The notes: a model not told the origin generated them from the sequence alone. Positions 22,806-34,340 are shown, numbered from the stretch's first letter. The stretch is DNA of 64,000 nt from Muscardinus avellanarius (GCA_963383645.1 OY726564.1:114199415-114263414); one strand, 5' to 3'. Program-made: numbers and translations.

Positions 22806-22987
22806 CTGTACGGAGAGGCGGTCCCCCAGGACAGGTAATCGGTGGGTCTCGGAGCAGGACGAGGCACGATGGGCTGTTCCACCGCTGTCACATCTCCTGA
22901 GTAGGATTTGAGGAGGGAAGCGTTCTTATTGGCCAGCATGGCTCTCTCATTCCTGCGGAACTTGGCTCTTCGGTTCTGAAACCACAC
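22806..22987 (-). CDS. PRRX1: PRRX1 exon 3 (end of homeodomain and linker)
   Basis: On the minus strand, acceptor CATCTTCCAG then GTG TGG TTT CAG. The exon is 182 nt: 60 full codons and two bases (AG) of a split codon before donor GTGAAT. It begins with the core of homeodomain helix 3, VWFQNRRAKFRRNE, with Gln at homeodomain position 50 as in non-Pax paired-class proteins. The rest is a linker starting RAMLANKNASLLKSYSGDV and ending PTDYLSWGTASPY. Every residue agrees with the mammalian PRRX1 sequence I know. The phase-2 end lets it join either the cassette exon (AGA, Arg) or the last exon (AGT, Ser). The split between exons 2 and 3 at homeodomain residues 46/47 is a common intron site in paired-class genes. 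No damage seen. Confidence 0.98.
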
Positions 22988-23193
22988 CTGGAAGATGACC
23001 GGGAGGAGAGAAGGGGGTGAGGAGGGAGAAGAGAAAGGAAGGAAAGGTTACATGAACGAAATTCTGGTTGATTTTACTATCATACCTTCCTGGAGAAGAT
23101 ACAGGATGGGTATGAAATTCTTCCTAAAAGAATATAAAGCTGCATGGTCCCTCCCTAGTGGACCATGCTAAGAGTTCTTAAGGTTAGGACCAC

Positions 23194-23290
23194 GGGCTTG
23201 GGGGTGTAGCTCAGTGGCAGAGTGTGTGTTTAGCATAAGTGAAGCCCTGGGTTTTGTCCCCACACCTAAAACTAAACAAAATGAAAAACT
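23194..23290 (+). mobile_element. ID-type SINE (tRNA-derived monomer)
   Basis: Single unit GGGCTTGGGGGTGTAGCTCA with an A-box-like GTGTAGCTCAGTGG and a B-box-like GGGTTTTGTCCC, then an A-rich tail. It keeps the central 'tttagcataagtgaagcc' part that is lost in the ID half of the dimers, so it is a full ID monomer. Confidence 0.85.
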
Positions 23291-24866
23291 AGGACCATGA
23301 AGTACTTCTAAAAACTGAGACTCCTGAGACATGCTTTGACTTAATCTATCAGACAGCAAAATAAGGGTTCTAATTCCTGTCATGATTGTAACTGAGAAAA
23401 AGGTGAAATCTCATTGGTCTTATTGCCATAGGTACAATGGCTTTTCTAAAAGCTTTTTCAAAATTCTTCAAAATGTGAAAATTTTCATGGGCTGTCATAA
23501 TACTTATTGGGTATTTAAAGAAAGCTCCATTTCTCCAAAAGCTGAACCTCCAACAAGGGTTAAAGTAAAAAATGTTCATTTGGGAAGAGGGAGGAATACC
23601 GTTAGAGGGCTGAAACACAACATAGAAAATGTCAGTAACAAGCGCAGCGCTAAACCAGCACCCCGTGATGGCTCAGTCCTGAAGCAATGAAGACCAAGAC
23701 CAATGGAGGAAAGCACCCAGAGTTGTCCCTCTTGAGGGACAGTGGAGCTGGGTATTTGCACGGTGGCTCCTGTCAGTTGTTGGTTCCTAACATTCCAGAA
23801 CTTTTAAACCCAGGCAAGGAGGTCTCCGAAGTTCTAGAAACTTCTGGAAGAGTTAATCCAGATACTAAAGACTGGAAGTTGACTCCTTCTCTGGCTCAGA
23901 ACTCCCAAATGGAGTAGGCTGTTTTCTACTTATATCTAATCATGCCACGTATCCCCTACCACCACCTGTGGTATTCCTCCCATTGTCCAGGTGCTGAAGC
24001 CCACATACTTTTCAAGATTTGACTTTTGTCACTTCCTCCATGAATTATTGTGGTGGAAGGAATGTGACTTTAAGGTCTAACAAAATTGGATGAGAATTGG
24101 TGACACTATGATAAAAATTTATCTGTGATTGTTGAGTTCCTCTGTTCCTCTGCCTTTGGGTCATTTACACACAGTGGTACCCAATTCTAGGATGTGTATA
24201 AGAGTCATCCCAGAGTGGTTGCTTCATAAATGTATATTCTAATTTCCATTCCTTCTTCTGGTCTATCATTAATTCTTGTACATTTATACTTAGTGTAGGA
24301 ATCATCATATTATATCATAACCTCATGGTTTGGATCTTTGTCTTCTCTGCCCCAGACCATAACATCCTTAGAAGAGCATCCATGTGTCATTCATCCCCAA
24401 CAAACCAAAAGCAGGTGCAGAAGTATAACAGGTGCTCATTAGTGTTTGAGGGGAAACAAGGGAAGGAAAAGAAAAAGGGGAAGGAATTTTGTGAAGATGA
24501 ATGAACTGTGACCTCCATCCAGAGGACGCCGCCATTGATGTAACGCATGCCATGCTATGATGCAGGCCCTAAAGGATGAACAGGTCGAGAGGCAGAGGGA
24601 CCGGTCCAGGCAGGAAGAGGGCTGGACTTCACAAAGAAGAGTAAAGCCATGAGGGATGATTCTTTCCTCTGCACTGAGAAAATGTTCATAGAGCTGGAAG
24701 TCCTTAGAGTGTATTTTTGTAGTATGGCGGGAAAGGAAAAAGAAACATAGCTTCAACATATCTGTCTCTATGACATCATCCAAGGCTTATTTTACATAAA
24801 CATATATGTGGCATTTGCCTGTTCTGATAGGAACAAGATGGTCTCCCAAATCCAAAATTACTTGTT

Positions 24867-24898
24867 CACATGTGTGTGTGTGTGTGGGGGGGGGTTGC
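24867..24898. repeat. (TG)n with G-run
   Basis: About nine TG units, then about ten G, at the ID end of the following SINE. Confidence 0.85.
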
Positions 24899-24950
24899 TG
24901 GGGATTAAACCAGGGGTATTCTGCCTTCGAGCTATATTCCCAGCCCTACT

Positions 24951-24989
<39 letters not shown>

Positions 24990-25045
24990 TAACAGGGTCT
25001 TGCTAGGTTTCTGAGAGTCTTGCTAAGTTGCTGAGGCTGTTCTCA
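24893..25045 (-). mobile_element. B1-dID SINE, truncated
   Basis: ID half 'ctggggattaaaccaggggt', a (TTTA)n expansion (24951-24990) in the linker, and the B1 half only as far as 'aagttgctgaggctgttctc'. It ends about 110 bases downstream of the exon 2 donor. Confidence 0.85.
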
Positions 25046-25066
25046 CACGCACACAGATAGACACTA

Positions 25067-25351
<285 letters not shown>

Positions 25352-25511
25352 TCAGGAGGCGTCGCGGATGAGGCGGTGGCTCGCCTTCCTGTAGCTAACT
25401 TCAGCGAGAGCTGCGTTTGCTCACAGCCGGTGCAGGCTACACTTTGAAGCACTGTTTGGGTTTTGGTGCTCCCGAGATTGTGTGCCAAGAGTCCCCTGTG
25501 GCTTTGTTGTT

Positions 25512-25722
25512 TGTTTTTGGGTGTGGTACTAGGAATTGCAGACAGGGGCATTCTATCTTCTTTGAGCTACACCCCCACCACCTTTTTATATTTTAATTTT
25601 GAAACAGAGTCTCATGAAGTTACTGAGGGCCTCGATGAATTGTTGAGGCTGACCTGAACCCCAGAGGCTCCTCTCTCCACCTCTCAAGTGCGGGGCTTTA
25701 GGCGTGTGCCACCACACCTAGT
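25512..25722 (-). mobile_element. B1-dID SINE, standard
   Basis: 'gtggtactaggaattgcaga' to 'gcgtgtgccaccacacctag'. It sits about 180 bases upstream of exon 2, the nearest SINE to that acceptor. Confidence 0.85.
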
Positions 25723-25885
25723 CAGAGAGAGACCACTTGCAGGCTCCTTGGGACCTGTTTGTTCAAAGAAAGCTAAATGAAAATCTTAATCCCGGCCATG
25801 TTCTCTGGACTTCACTGGAGATGAGGAAAATGCTCCATTTCTTATTTGTCTTATACAATATTACGTTCCGTTTACATAATTTCAT

Positions 25886-26085
25886 AGCCAGGACGGCGGT
25901 ACATGCCTGTAATCCCCGTACTTGGGAGGCTGAGCCAGGAGGACTGAAGATCTCAAGCCATTCTCAACAACTCAGTGAGACACGTTTCAAAATAAAAAGC
26001 AAAAATTAAAAGGGCTATGAATATAGCTCAGAGGTTGAATGCTCCTCGTCTCAATCCCTAGTACCAAAACAAAAACAAACAAAAA
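25886..26085 (+). mobile_element. B1-dID SINE, standard
   Basis: Starts AGCCAGGACGGCGGTACATG; ID half 'gaatatagctcagaggttga', ending in a CAAAACAAAAACAAAC tail. Confidence 0.88.
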
Positions 26086-27641
26086 CCCATAGTTTCATAA
26101 CCAAGTAGACCAACCATCTCCTTGACACACACATGAACACCAACCTGCAGTTACAGAGGAGACCATGTTCGACCTAGGTTAGAGGGTTTGTTGTACAGTA
26201 CATTCTCCTTGAGCACTAAGTAACCCCTCAAGCTCCCAGTTGTGGCTCAGGCAGGTTTGGGGGCTCTGCCCTAGACCAGGGCCAGACCCACACCACCATC
26301 AGCCCAAGCAGCACCAGCCTGGGACTCCCTGAGAGAACCCAGAACCATGAACATGATCCCAAGGTCCCTGAGTCAGTTTCACTCAAACTTGAGTTCCAGG
26401 GTCCTGAGAACCCAGGGACTGGTAGAGAATCACGGCCCCACTTTTTACCTGCCAGAATCTATCTTTGCTTTGCTCTAAGTTCCCCCAAAGGCATCCTGAC
26501 AAGATGATCATGCAGGGGTCAACATGCTCCAGTCCCACCACCCCTGCCCAAACCCGGATAAGAGTGGTGGGTTGTGAAACTGAGTGTAATTCCAGCTGTG
26601 CTGATACCACCATCAAACCCACACCCTGTGCGGCTCACAAGGATTACAGCTCTGGGTGGTCCAGGACTGAGTCAGAGGCCGGTGTGACGGGCTGGACTTA
26701 CATTTCCAATAGTTTCTCCCCTAAAAGGCTCAGCCGAAAGAAAATGCTAAGCAGTTGGAGGGTATGAGAAGGCATTACCTGGCCGCCTGCTCTACACTCA
26801 ACGGAAAGTAGCGCTCGGCCGCTTATCTGTGAGTGTAAGTGTAGCACGCCCAACAAAACTGTGAGCATAGACAAAACTGTCCATGTTCTGAGACAGCGAC
26901 ACCTGGCTTGGCTGTCTTGTTATTTGTGTGACAAACCAGAGACCCTTCTAGATTTGTGCGTGGGTTCAAAGCGCTAGTTAAATCCGGGAGCTCCTAGGCC
27001 AGATTTTTCATCTTTGCGGGGTCCTGATGGCTGAGGCTCGGATCCCCTCTGCTCTGAGGCGTCTTTCCCATCACGGGTGCCTCCCCAGGAAAGCCCTGGG
27101 AGCTCAGCACAGACACTGCATGTTTCCCCTTGGTAATTAGCACCCAGATACAGTAAGTGGCTGTTGAAAGTGGGTTCAGACGAAGCACAAAACGTCTCCT
27201 GTCCTTAGAAAGCTGTTTCTGTAGAAAGACATGCGTTGATCTCACCAAGATTCCTATAGCCAGGATGCTGTTGACGTCCACTCTCTGTGCCCCACATGCC
27301 GCACAACTGACCCACCCCTGGCTTTTCACATTTGGGGTGACTCTTCTAGGGGCCTGGCCTCCATGGCTCCTCTGCCCCCCTTTGGTTGAGAATGTTGGAT
27401 CAGTCAAACCTTGGGACTGATGCTAATTGATTCATAATTTCTGGGGTCTGTCCAGGCCTAGACTATCCCAACTAGTCAACTATCAGCAAAATTAGTTTAC
27501 AATGACGTTGGCTCTAGAATTTAAACAGATACCCTCCGGCCACTCTCTTGCATCTGCCTGTGCCTCCTTTTTTATTCCAACCATCCTTCCAGGTGGTTAG
27601 AAACACCTGTCTTCTTATTCTTTTCCTAAATCCTCCTGTCT

Positions 27642-27642
<1 letters not shown>

Positions 27643-27683
<41 letters not shown>

Positions 27684-27716
27684 ATGTGTGTGTGCATGTG
27701 TGTGTGTGTTTGTGTA
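27643..27716. repeat. (TG)n microsatellite
   Basis: About 35 TG units with CA interruptions (TGCATG). It abuts the ID end of the next SINE. Confidence 0.95.
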
Positions 27717-27719
27717 TAT

Positions 27720-27931
27720 CACTGGGGATTAAACGCGGGAGCATTCTAATTCTGAGATACTCTCCCAGCCCTATTTATTTATTTATTTATTTATTATTTA
27801 TTTATTTAAACATGGTCTCATTAAGTTTCTGAGTGTCTCACTAAATTGCTGAGGCTGGTCTTGAACCCGAGGATCTCTTATCTCAGCCTCCAAGTACTGG
27901 GATGACAGGCATGTGCCACCGGTGCCCGGTT
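27720..27931 (-). mobile_element. B1-dID SINE, standard
   Basis: 'cactggggattaaacgcggg' to 'gccaccggtgcccggt', with a (TTTA)n linker at 27773-27808. Confidence 0.88.
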
Positions 27932-29204
27932 CAGTTCTACATGTCTTGAACCTCAGGCCTTACTGGGTCTTTCAGCCCCTTGGGACAGCAATGGCACCTG
28001 AATTTCACACTCCCAATTGAAAATAAATTTACATAACAAAAATTCCTTAATGCCCATATTTTTCTTCAAATTGAAACCAATGAAACCCGAGGCTGTTAGT
28101 TTTAATCATATAAAAGAAATCACTTATTGAGTCACCACCATGACTTGTTTTCTTCCCTCAAAGAAAACTCTCTGAGATAGAGTATGACCACCAATCAGAT
28201 ATAACCACACATTCTAACCCCTGATGCTGTGTTGTCAGCTGCTTCTTCTTGTGCTGCCAAACAATGATCAAGACCAAAAATAGTTTCTGTTTTGTTCTCA
28301 GGAGTACAGCCTGCTATGTGTTCCTCCCAGTAGATCTTTGAAATCTTCCCCTGTTCACTCAGACTCCATGCATTGGCCAGATGAAACCACCAACGCCCTG
28401 CCACGGGAGAGAGGGGAATAGAGACCTGTGGTTTATGACAGGGAGTAAGAAACTATGAAGACCTGGAGCAGTCCGGCACAAGTTTCCCAACGAATGTCCT
28501 TGTTTGTAACCAATGAAAACATCAGTTCACGTCATGTGGAAGGGGAGAAAGACACAAATAACAGGGTCCCAGGTGCCTGGATCTGGGAAATGTCCTTCCA
28601 GGAAAGAGACAGGGAGCAGCCCGCAGAGATAGTCTGAGAGGCGGCCCTTGGGCTCGGCTGTCTGTGCTCACTATCACAATCCCGGAGCTCCCTGTCTTCC
28701 TCCTGAACGTCGAAGAACAGAGCAGAGTACCTTCTGTAGCACGGGAGAAATGAAAACACTGCAGGAGTTTACAAATTCAGGGAATCTGTGAGACCTGCGA
28801 TAAACACGCAAGTCAGATTCCAGGCTCTGACTGAACATGAAGAGAGAAAGCAGTGTACTTCTACCATTGCAAGGAGACTTGCCTTTCTTTACGTACAGCG
28901 CAGGCTGACTTGGAAACATGATGCACAAGGGCACTGCTGCCCAGTGGGACCTTACGCTGGGTCTCATTCCTTGTCATTCTCAAGAGGCTGGGATTCACCC
29001 CGCTGCGGGATAACCACGAATCGTGAGTGCATTCTTGTCAAAAGCATCGTGTTTCTAACCCCAGGTGCTTATAGATTTTATAATGACTGGCTTGAACAAA
29101 TTGCAGGCATTGCAGTTATGACACTCTTTTCATAAAAACAGGCGACATGGCCTCGTGAACAGGTGTAGACACACTTGGAATCATGACTTGAAAAATATTG
29201 GCAT

Positions 29205-29345
29205 CAGAGAAAACCTGAGAAATTGTCTGGTCCAGTCCTCTTGATTTACAGGTGAAGCAGACAAGGTTAGAAAAGTCATGTGACTTGCCCCCAGATCAGG
29301 AAGGAAAGCTGGGGACTTCTAGCCAGAGCTAGAAGGCAGATCACC
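29205..29345 (-). mobile_element. MIR-like ancient SINE relic
   Basis: The plus strand reads 'ctggtccagtcctcttgatttacaggtgaag' and 'gtcatgtgacttgccc', close to the reverse complement of MIR-type conserved segments. Assignment to MIR and not another old family is uncertain. Confidence 0.5.
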
Positions 29346-29926
29346 TAACTATCTCACCATGAAGTGCAAGTTAAAATATACACACCGCACAAGAGGGAAG
29401 CGGTAAGACGTAGTAAATAGAAATAGAAATTGCTACCAAGGGAAAATATGTATGGGAAACGCAGGTCTCTCCGCTTAGCTGTTGTGAAAAGGGTCTCAAA
29501 GAGGATCAGGTGAATCACTGGTCATTCCTACCAGAATAGCCATGAGACATGCAGCCATTCTCATCTAGAGAAGCTGTTTTCATCCAGATGTTCTTGTATG
29601 TTCTCTTTAAGTGGCTTCTGTAAATGTTTGCAGGGTTATTTTGCACCACAACACACCCCTCTCCTCCCTTCGCCCCATAACTATACCGGCATTTCTCTTT
29701 CATTTTAAGATGCAGTCGAAAAATCCCTCTGTTTACTAAGAAACATCTCAACTCTGATTTTCTTCTGTAAGACGTTGTTATAGCTCGGGTCCCTATGAAG
29801 TTTTGTCTTCTCTACATTCCTAAGTGCATTTTTAGTATCTTATCAAACACCTTTTTTAAAGTATGGTCTGATTCTTTTTAAACGTTTTGTCAGTGTAGTA
29901 CATTCGGGCAGTCCTACAACAACGAG

Positions 29927-29992
29927 TAGGGTCCCTTGATAAACTGTGACTGTGAAAGTTGAAAAGGTCAGCGGGCAGGATGGAGCACGTCT
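29927..29992 (+). repeat. Local duplication, copy A
   Basis: 'gggtcccttgataaactgtg' through 'gcaggatggagcacgtctg', clearly related to 30814-30880. It spans unique sequence and the first bases of the SINE at 29969. Confidence 0.75.
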
Positions 29993-30170
29993 GTAATCTC
30001 AGTACTTGGGAGGCTGAGACAGGAGAATCACAAATTAGAGGCCAACCTCAGCAACTTAGCAAGACACTGTTTCAAACTGTAAAATAAAATAGGATGATGG
30101 ATATAGCTTAGAGGTAGAACGCCTGTGGCTTCAATTCCCAGTACTACCAGAAAGAAAAAAGAAAAGAAAG
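29969..30170 (+). mobile_element. B1-dID SINE, standard
   Basis: 'gcgggcaggatggagcacgt' to 'cttcaattcccagtactacc' with an AAAGAAAAAAG tail. It is diverged, so an older copy. Confidence 0.85.
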
Positions 30171-30537
30171 TTGGCTAAGTTAGAGCAGTACTGTGGTACA
30201 GCAGTAGCCCAGGACATTAGTAATCCATCTGATGTTTTAAAAGGCTGAGTAATTTCTGAATTCCAATTATTCTTTTTAATGTTATGGAGCAAAGAATGAG
30301 GTTAGCATTAACTTTGTCTCTGGATAATTTTAACCACATCAGAAAAAAAATGAAAGCTTTCAGTGTTTCTTCTGGTAACTGGTCATCAGATTGACAGGCT
30401 GGGACAGTTTCTTGATCTTGTTCTTTTACAAATAAAGAAATGAGTGCTTCACGGTTCTCCCCTCATGAAAAGCAGCTCCAGGACAAATGGACGATTTGAA
30501 CACACAGGAAGACACACTCAAAAAAGAGAGGTTAAAA

Positions 30538-30710
30538 GCTGGGAATGATGGCGCACGCCTGTAATCCCAGTACTTGGGAAGCCGAGACAGGAGGGTTGCA
30601 GGTTCAGGGCAGCCTCGGCAATTTAGCAAGACCCTGTTTGAAAATAAAAAATAAAAAGGGCTGGGGGTGTAACTCGGAGGTAGAATGCCCTTGGGTTCAA
30701 TCCTGGTATG
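30538..30710 (+). mobile_element. B1-dID SINE, standard
   Basis: 'agctgggaatgatggcgcac' to 'ttgggttcaatcctggtatg'. Its tail has become a (GGA)n repeat. Confidence 0.88.
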
Positions 30711-30808
30711 AAGGAGGAGGAGGAGGAGGAGGAGGAGGAGGAGGAGGAGGGGGAGGGGAGGAGGAGGAGGAGGAGAGGGAGGAGGAAGAGGAGGAGGAGG
30801 AGGAGGAG
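30709..30808. repeat. (GGA)n polypurine microsatellite
   Basis: About 100 bases of GGA with a few GGGGA and GAA variants, pure purine on the plus strand. Confidence 0.95.
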
Positions 30809-30813
30809 TTGTT

Positions 30814-30880
30814 AAGGTTCCTTGATACACTGTGACAGATGAAAGTTGGAAAAGTCAGCCAGGAAGAATGGAGCATGTCG
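30814..30880 (+). repeat. Local duplication, copy B
   Basis: 'aggttccttgatacactgtg' through 'agaatggagcatgtcg', related to 29927-29992. After it the sequence turns into (GGAA)n and not the rest of the SINE. Confidence 0.75.
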
Positions 30881-30920
30881 AAGGAAGGAAGGAAAGAAGG
30901 AAAGAAAAAAGGAAGGAAAG
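30877..30920. repeat. (GGAA)n tract
   Basis: AAGGAAGG-type repeat, purine only. Confidence 0.85.
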
Positions 30921-31737
30921 GGCGTTTCCAGTGAGTCCGCATGTGCAGGAGGAGCTTCTCAAGGAAAGAAGACCGCAGGGACCCCAGGTGCCTCAGCTGT
31001 GTCTTAAGGGGCACAGTACCCCCAGGCCCAGCATAAAGTCCACTCTGGACTCCCCACTGGCCACTGAAGTGGCGCTAGAGACAGCACAGAGAAGAAGGCA
31101 CAAGGTGACACCTTCGAGCATGGGGCCAGCCCCACGTGGGGACCCCACTCACGAATGCTGTCCCCATGCACTTAAGTCCGGCAGCCCCTGGCCCTCTGCT
31201 CTGCGTCCCGTGGGGAGGAACCATGGGGGTCCCAAATCAGTGGTCAGCTAGACGTAATTTAAAGGTCCGGTAAAAATATATTTTAGGAATAAGTCAAATT
31301 GGAATAAGAATATATCTCCTGTGCCCGAGTCCCATCAATTTGGGAAGAAGTCTGAGGCAAGAAGATCCAGTGCCAACTTCAGTAGCCGAGACCAGCCGCC
31401 ACATCAAAGCTGGTTCCTTGCCTTGGGGTTGCGGACATGGCAGGGTTGGCGGATCCAAAGTGCTGCCCGCCGATCGCTTTATGGGCATCGGAGACTGTTT
31501 CAAAGGAGCTTATATTGCACAACAGCCACTTACTTTAATGGGATTTGTGCGGTTCGGGCCCCATAACCTTTGGAAAATTGAAAGGAAGCATAATTGCAAA
31601 AGCCACTAAGAACTGTTTACTTTTAACTGAGGGGCCTATGAAAGGCAGCGAGTACAGCTGTGGTATTCCCTCGCATTTCTTCGGTTATACTTCGCTTTGA
31701 CTAAAAAGAGGCACCACCCTTTCAGCAGAAGCCCCGG

Positions 31738-31785
31738 CCAATGGCACGCAGGGTCCTTATCTGGGGAGACCGGTGCTGTATAAAT
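31738..31785 (+). promoter_or_regulatory. CCAAT/TATA arrangement antisense to PRRX1
   Basis: GGCCAATGG (CCAAT at 31738-31742), a CTTATCTG GATA-type site (31757-31764) and TATAAAT (31779-31785) are spaced as in a class II promoter, with an expected start near 31810. A short open frame follows (ATG at 31850, stop 31979). No known gene is recognised, so this may be chance. Confidence 0.2.
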
Positions 31786-32080
31786 GGAGCTTAGCCCATC
31801 GCAGCGCACCAAGCCAAGCGTAGCAGTGAGAACTTGCCTTCCCAACAGCATGGTTCCTGAGGGTCCTCCACCCTTGAGCCCAGCAGCTGTCTCTGCCAGT
31901 GTGATACCCAGCTATGCAGCCACGGCTCCCTGTAGCACAGTGTCATATTACAGCCTCCAGATGCCGAACTTCATGTGCTGAAATCAGACTTGTATTCCTT
32001 TTCTTTACTGTCAACTTACATAGATTTTGTTTCAGTTAGGTATCAGTCAAAACCTTAGAAAATAGCCTTAAGACATCTTT

Positions 32081-32288
32081 TTCCCCCCCAGTACTAGGGA
32101 TGGAATCCAGGGCCATTCTACCTCCAGGTTACACCCTCAGCCCTAATGTTTTATTCTTTATTTTTAGACAAGGTCTCACTGAGTTGCAGAGGGCCTCACT
32201 AAGTAGCTGAGGCTGTCTGTGAATCATGATCATCCAGTCTCAGCCTCCCAAATGCTAGGATTACAAGCGTGCACCACCACACCTGGCT
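32081..32288 (-). mobile_element. B1-dID SINE, standard
   Basis: 'cagtactagggatggaatcc' to 'gcgtgcaccaccacacctgg'. It is preceded by a short C-run. Confidence 0.9.
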
Positions 32289-32489
32289 CCTGAAAGCATC
32301 TTAATTGGAATTTGGGGTGGGGGGTGACATATGTTCTTTGGAGAATAAAATGCTTTAGGATTTACATAAAAACATTATTTTGAATGGCTTTGGGCTGAAA
32401 AAAATTGAGCTAGCATCTCCATGTACAGTTTACCATGGCGGCGCGGACAGAGCTCAAATCTGAGCTCTCCCCTTACAGTCAGCTTTCCT

Positions 32490-32652
32490 TTTTGTGGTAT
32501 GAGACTGAACCTAGGGGCATTTTACCCTCCAGCCCTTTGTACTTTTTATTTTGAAACAGGGCCTCACTAACTTTTAGAGAATCTTACTAAGTTGCTCAGG
32601 CTAGCCTCAAACCTGTGATCCTCCTGTCTAAAACTCCCAAGGACCGGCCAAC
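32490..32652 (-). mobile_element. B1-dID SINE, diverged
   Basis: 'tgtggtatgagactgaacct' to 'ctaaaactcccaaggaccgg'. The outer B1 end is eroded. Confidence 0.8.
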
Positions 32653-32960
32653 TTTCCTTTGAAGAAGAAAATACCAAAGACCATGGGGTACCCGCACGTG
32701 ATTCCTGCCACGTTTGAATTCTTCATCTCATGTGTCTCTCCAGGACAAATGTTTTTCTATACTGCCAAAAATGTGAACATATCACTCTGTCTGCTTTTAT
32801 TCTCTTAAGACGTTTTTCTTCGAGGATTCTTAATCAGAACCTCTGAGGATATTCAGAACAGAACAACCCTCCTACCCCCCCCCCCATCAGAGCCCCAGCC
32901 TCCTCTGGCTGACAGCTTCCCATGTGACGCCGAGTCCGTTTTAGTCTGGAACTCCAGAGT

Positions 32961-33002
32961 GCATTGATTGTGCCATGCTTAATTGAAGCTGTCAATCAAT
33001 GC
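32961..33002. promoter_or_regulatory. Palindromic homeodomain-like motif cluster
   Basis: GCATTGATTG (32961-32970) and CAATCAATGC (32993-33002) are perfect inverted copies around a TTAATTGA core. A further TGATTGG and a TGACGTTGTCA near-palindrome lie within 60 bases. A binding-site cluster is an inference from motif form only. Confidence 0.25.
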
Positions 33003-33254
33003 TCAGCAAACACGAATGATTGGTCAGAATGACGTTGTCATACATTAGAATTATGACAGGAGTTGCGATATGGGACAGGACACCTTCTGCTTGATAAAGA
33101 CATAAAGTTCTAGCTTCAGACATGTAAGCCAATCCCAGTTTCTCGATGGATCAATCAGTTGGGTATTTTTCAATTTATTGCAAGACACCAAAAAAATAAA
33201 AAGGAGAAAATAAGAATCTGGATCAGATCTAACTAACCATATTGGAGAGAGAAC

Positions 33255-33450
33255 ACAGTAGGGTGACAGAGAGTCAACCAGCCTGGAAATCAGGAGACCC
33301 TGAGCTCCTACGGCTCCTGCCCCTCACTGTCTGTGTGGCCTTGGATAACACGCTTGGCTTCTCTGAGCCTGTTTCCAAAACTATAAAATGAGACCAAGTG
33401 TACCGGCTTCTCGGCACCAGTCAAGAGTTTACTGAACACATGGCAAGCAC
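33255..33450 (+). mobile_element. MIR element, 5' and core part
   Basis: Follows MIR order: 'tgtctgtgtggccttgg', 'cttctctgagcctgtttcc', 'aactataaaatgagacc', then 'ggcaagcacacag', equivalent to the MIR GGCACATAGT tail. It is cut here by a minisatellite and resumes at 34331. Confidence 0.8.
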
Positions 33451-34340
33451 ACAGTCGGGCACACAGTCGGGCACACAGTGGGCACACAGTGGGCACACAG
33501 TCGGGCACACAGTGGGCACACAGTTGGGCGCACAGTAGGGCACACAGTCGGGCACAGTCGGGTGCACAGTCGGGCGCACAGTGGGCACACAGTGGGCACA
33601 CAGTGGGCACACAGTCGGGCACACAGTGGGCACACAGTCAGGCACACAGTCGGGCACACAGTCGGGCGCACAGTGGGCACACAGTCGGGCGCACAGTGGG
33701 CACACAGTCGGGCACACAGTCGGGCGCACAGTGGGCACACAGTCGGGTACACAGTGGGCACACAGTCGGGTGCACAGTGGGCACACAGTCGGGCGCACAG
33801 TGGGCACACAGTGGGCACACAGTTGGGCGTACAGTGGGCACACAGTTGGGCACACCGTCGGGCGCACAGTGGGCACACAGTTGGGCACACGGTCGGGCAC
33901 ACAGTGGGCACACAGTGGGCACACAGTGGGCACACAGTGGGCACACAGTCAGGCGCACAGTCGGGCACACAGTGGGCACAGTCGGGCGCACAGTGGGCAC
34001 ACAGTGGGCACACAGTCGGGCGCACAGTGGGCACACAGTGGGCACACAGTTGGGTGCACAGTGGGCACACAGTCGGGCACACAGTGGGCACACAGTGGGC
34101 ACACAGTGGGCACACAGTTGGGCGTACAGTGGGCACACAGTCGGGCGCACAGTGGGCACACCGTCGGGCACACAGTGGGCACACAGTCGGGCACACAGTG
34201 GGCACACAGTCGGGCGCACAGTGGGCACACAGTGGGCACACAGTCGGGTGCACAGTGGGTGCACAGTGGGCACACAGTGGGCACACAGTGGGCACACAGT
34301 CGGGCACACAGTGGGCACACAGTGGGCGCACAGTAGGCAT
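33443..34340. repeat. Minisatellite, 11/12-bp unit, about 0.9 kb
   Basis: Some 75-80 head-to-tail copies of GGGCACACAGT or CGGGCACACAGT, with CGGGCGCACAGT, TGGGCGTACAGT and TGGGTGCACAGT variants. The array is strand-asymmetric (G-rich plus strand). It carries long open frames on both strands that are artefacts of the repeat. Confidence 0.97.

Noticed and set aside
23194..23290. Possible tRNA gene
   Set aside because: The A- and B-box-like words and A-rich tail fit an ID SINE. There is no foldable tRNA with a proper acceptor stem.
30545..30835. Gly/Glu-rich and Pro/Ser-rich open frames
   Set aside because: Translation of a SINE plus the (GGA)n repeat.
31784..31981. 65-codon frame after the TATA-like box
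   Set aside because: As a gene it lacks any family match. Only the promoter-like motif arrangement was kept, at low confidence.
33443..34340. Possible CRISPR array
   Set aside because: Units are 11-12 bp, directly abutting, without spacers, and in a mammalian genome.
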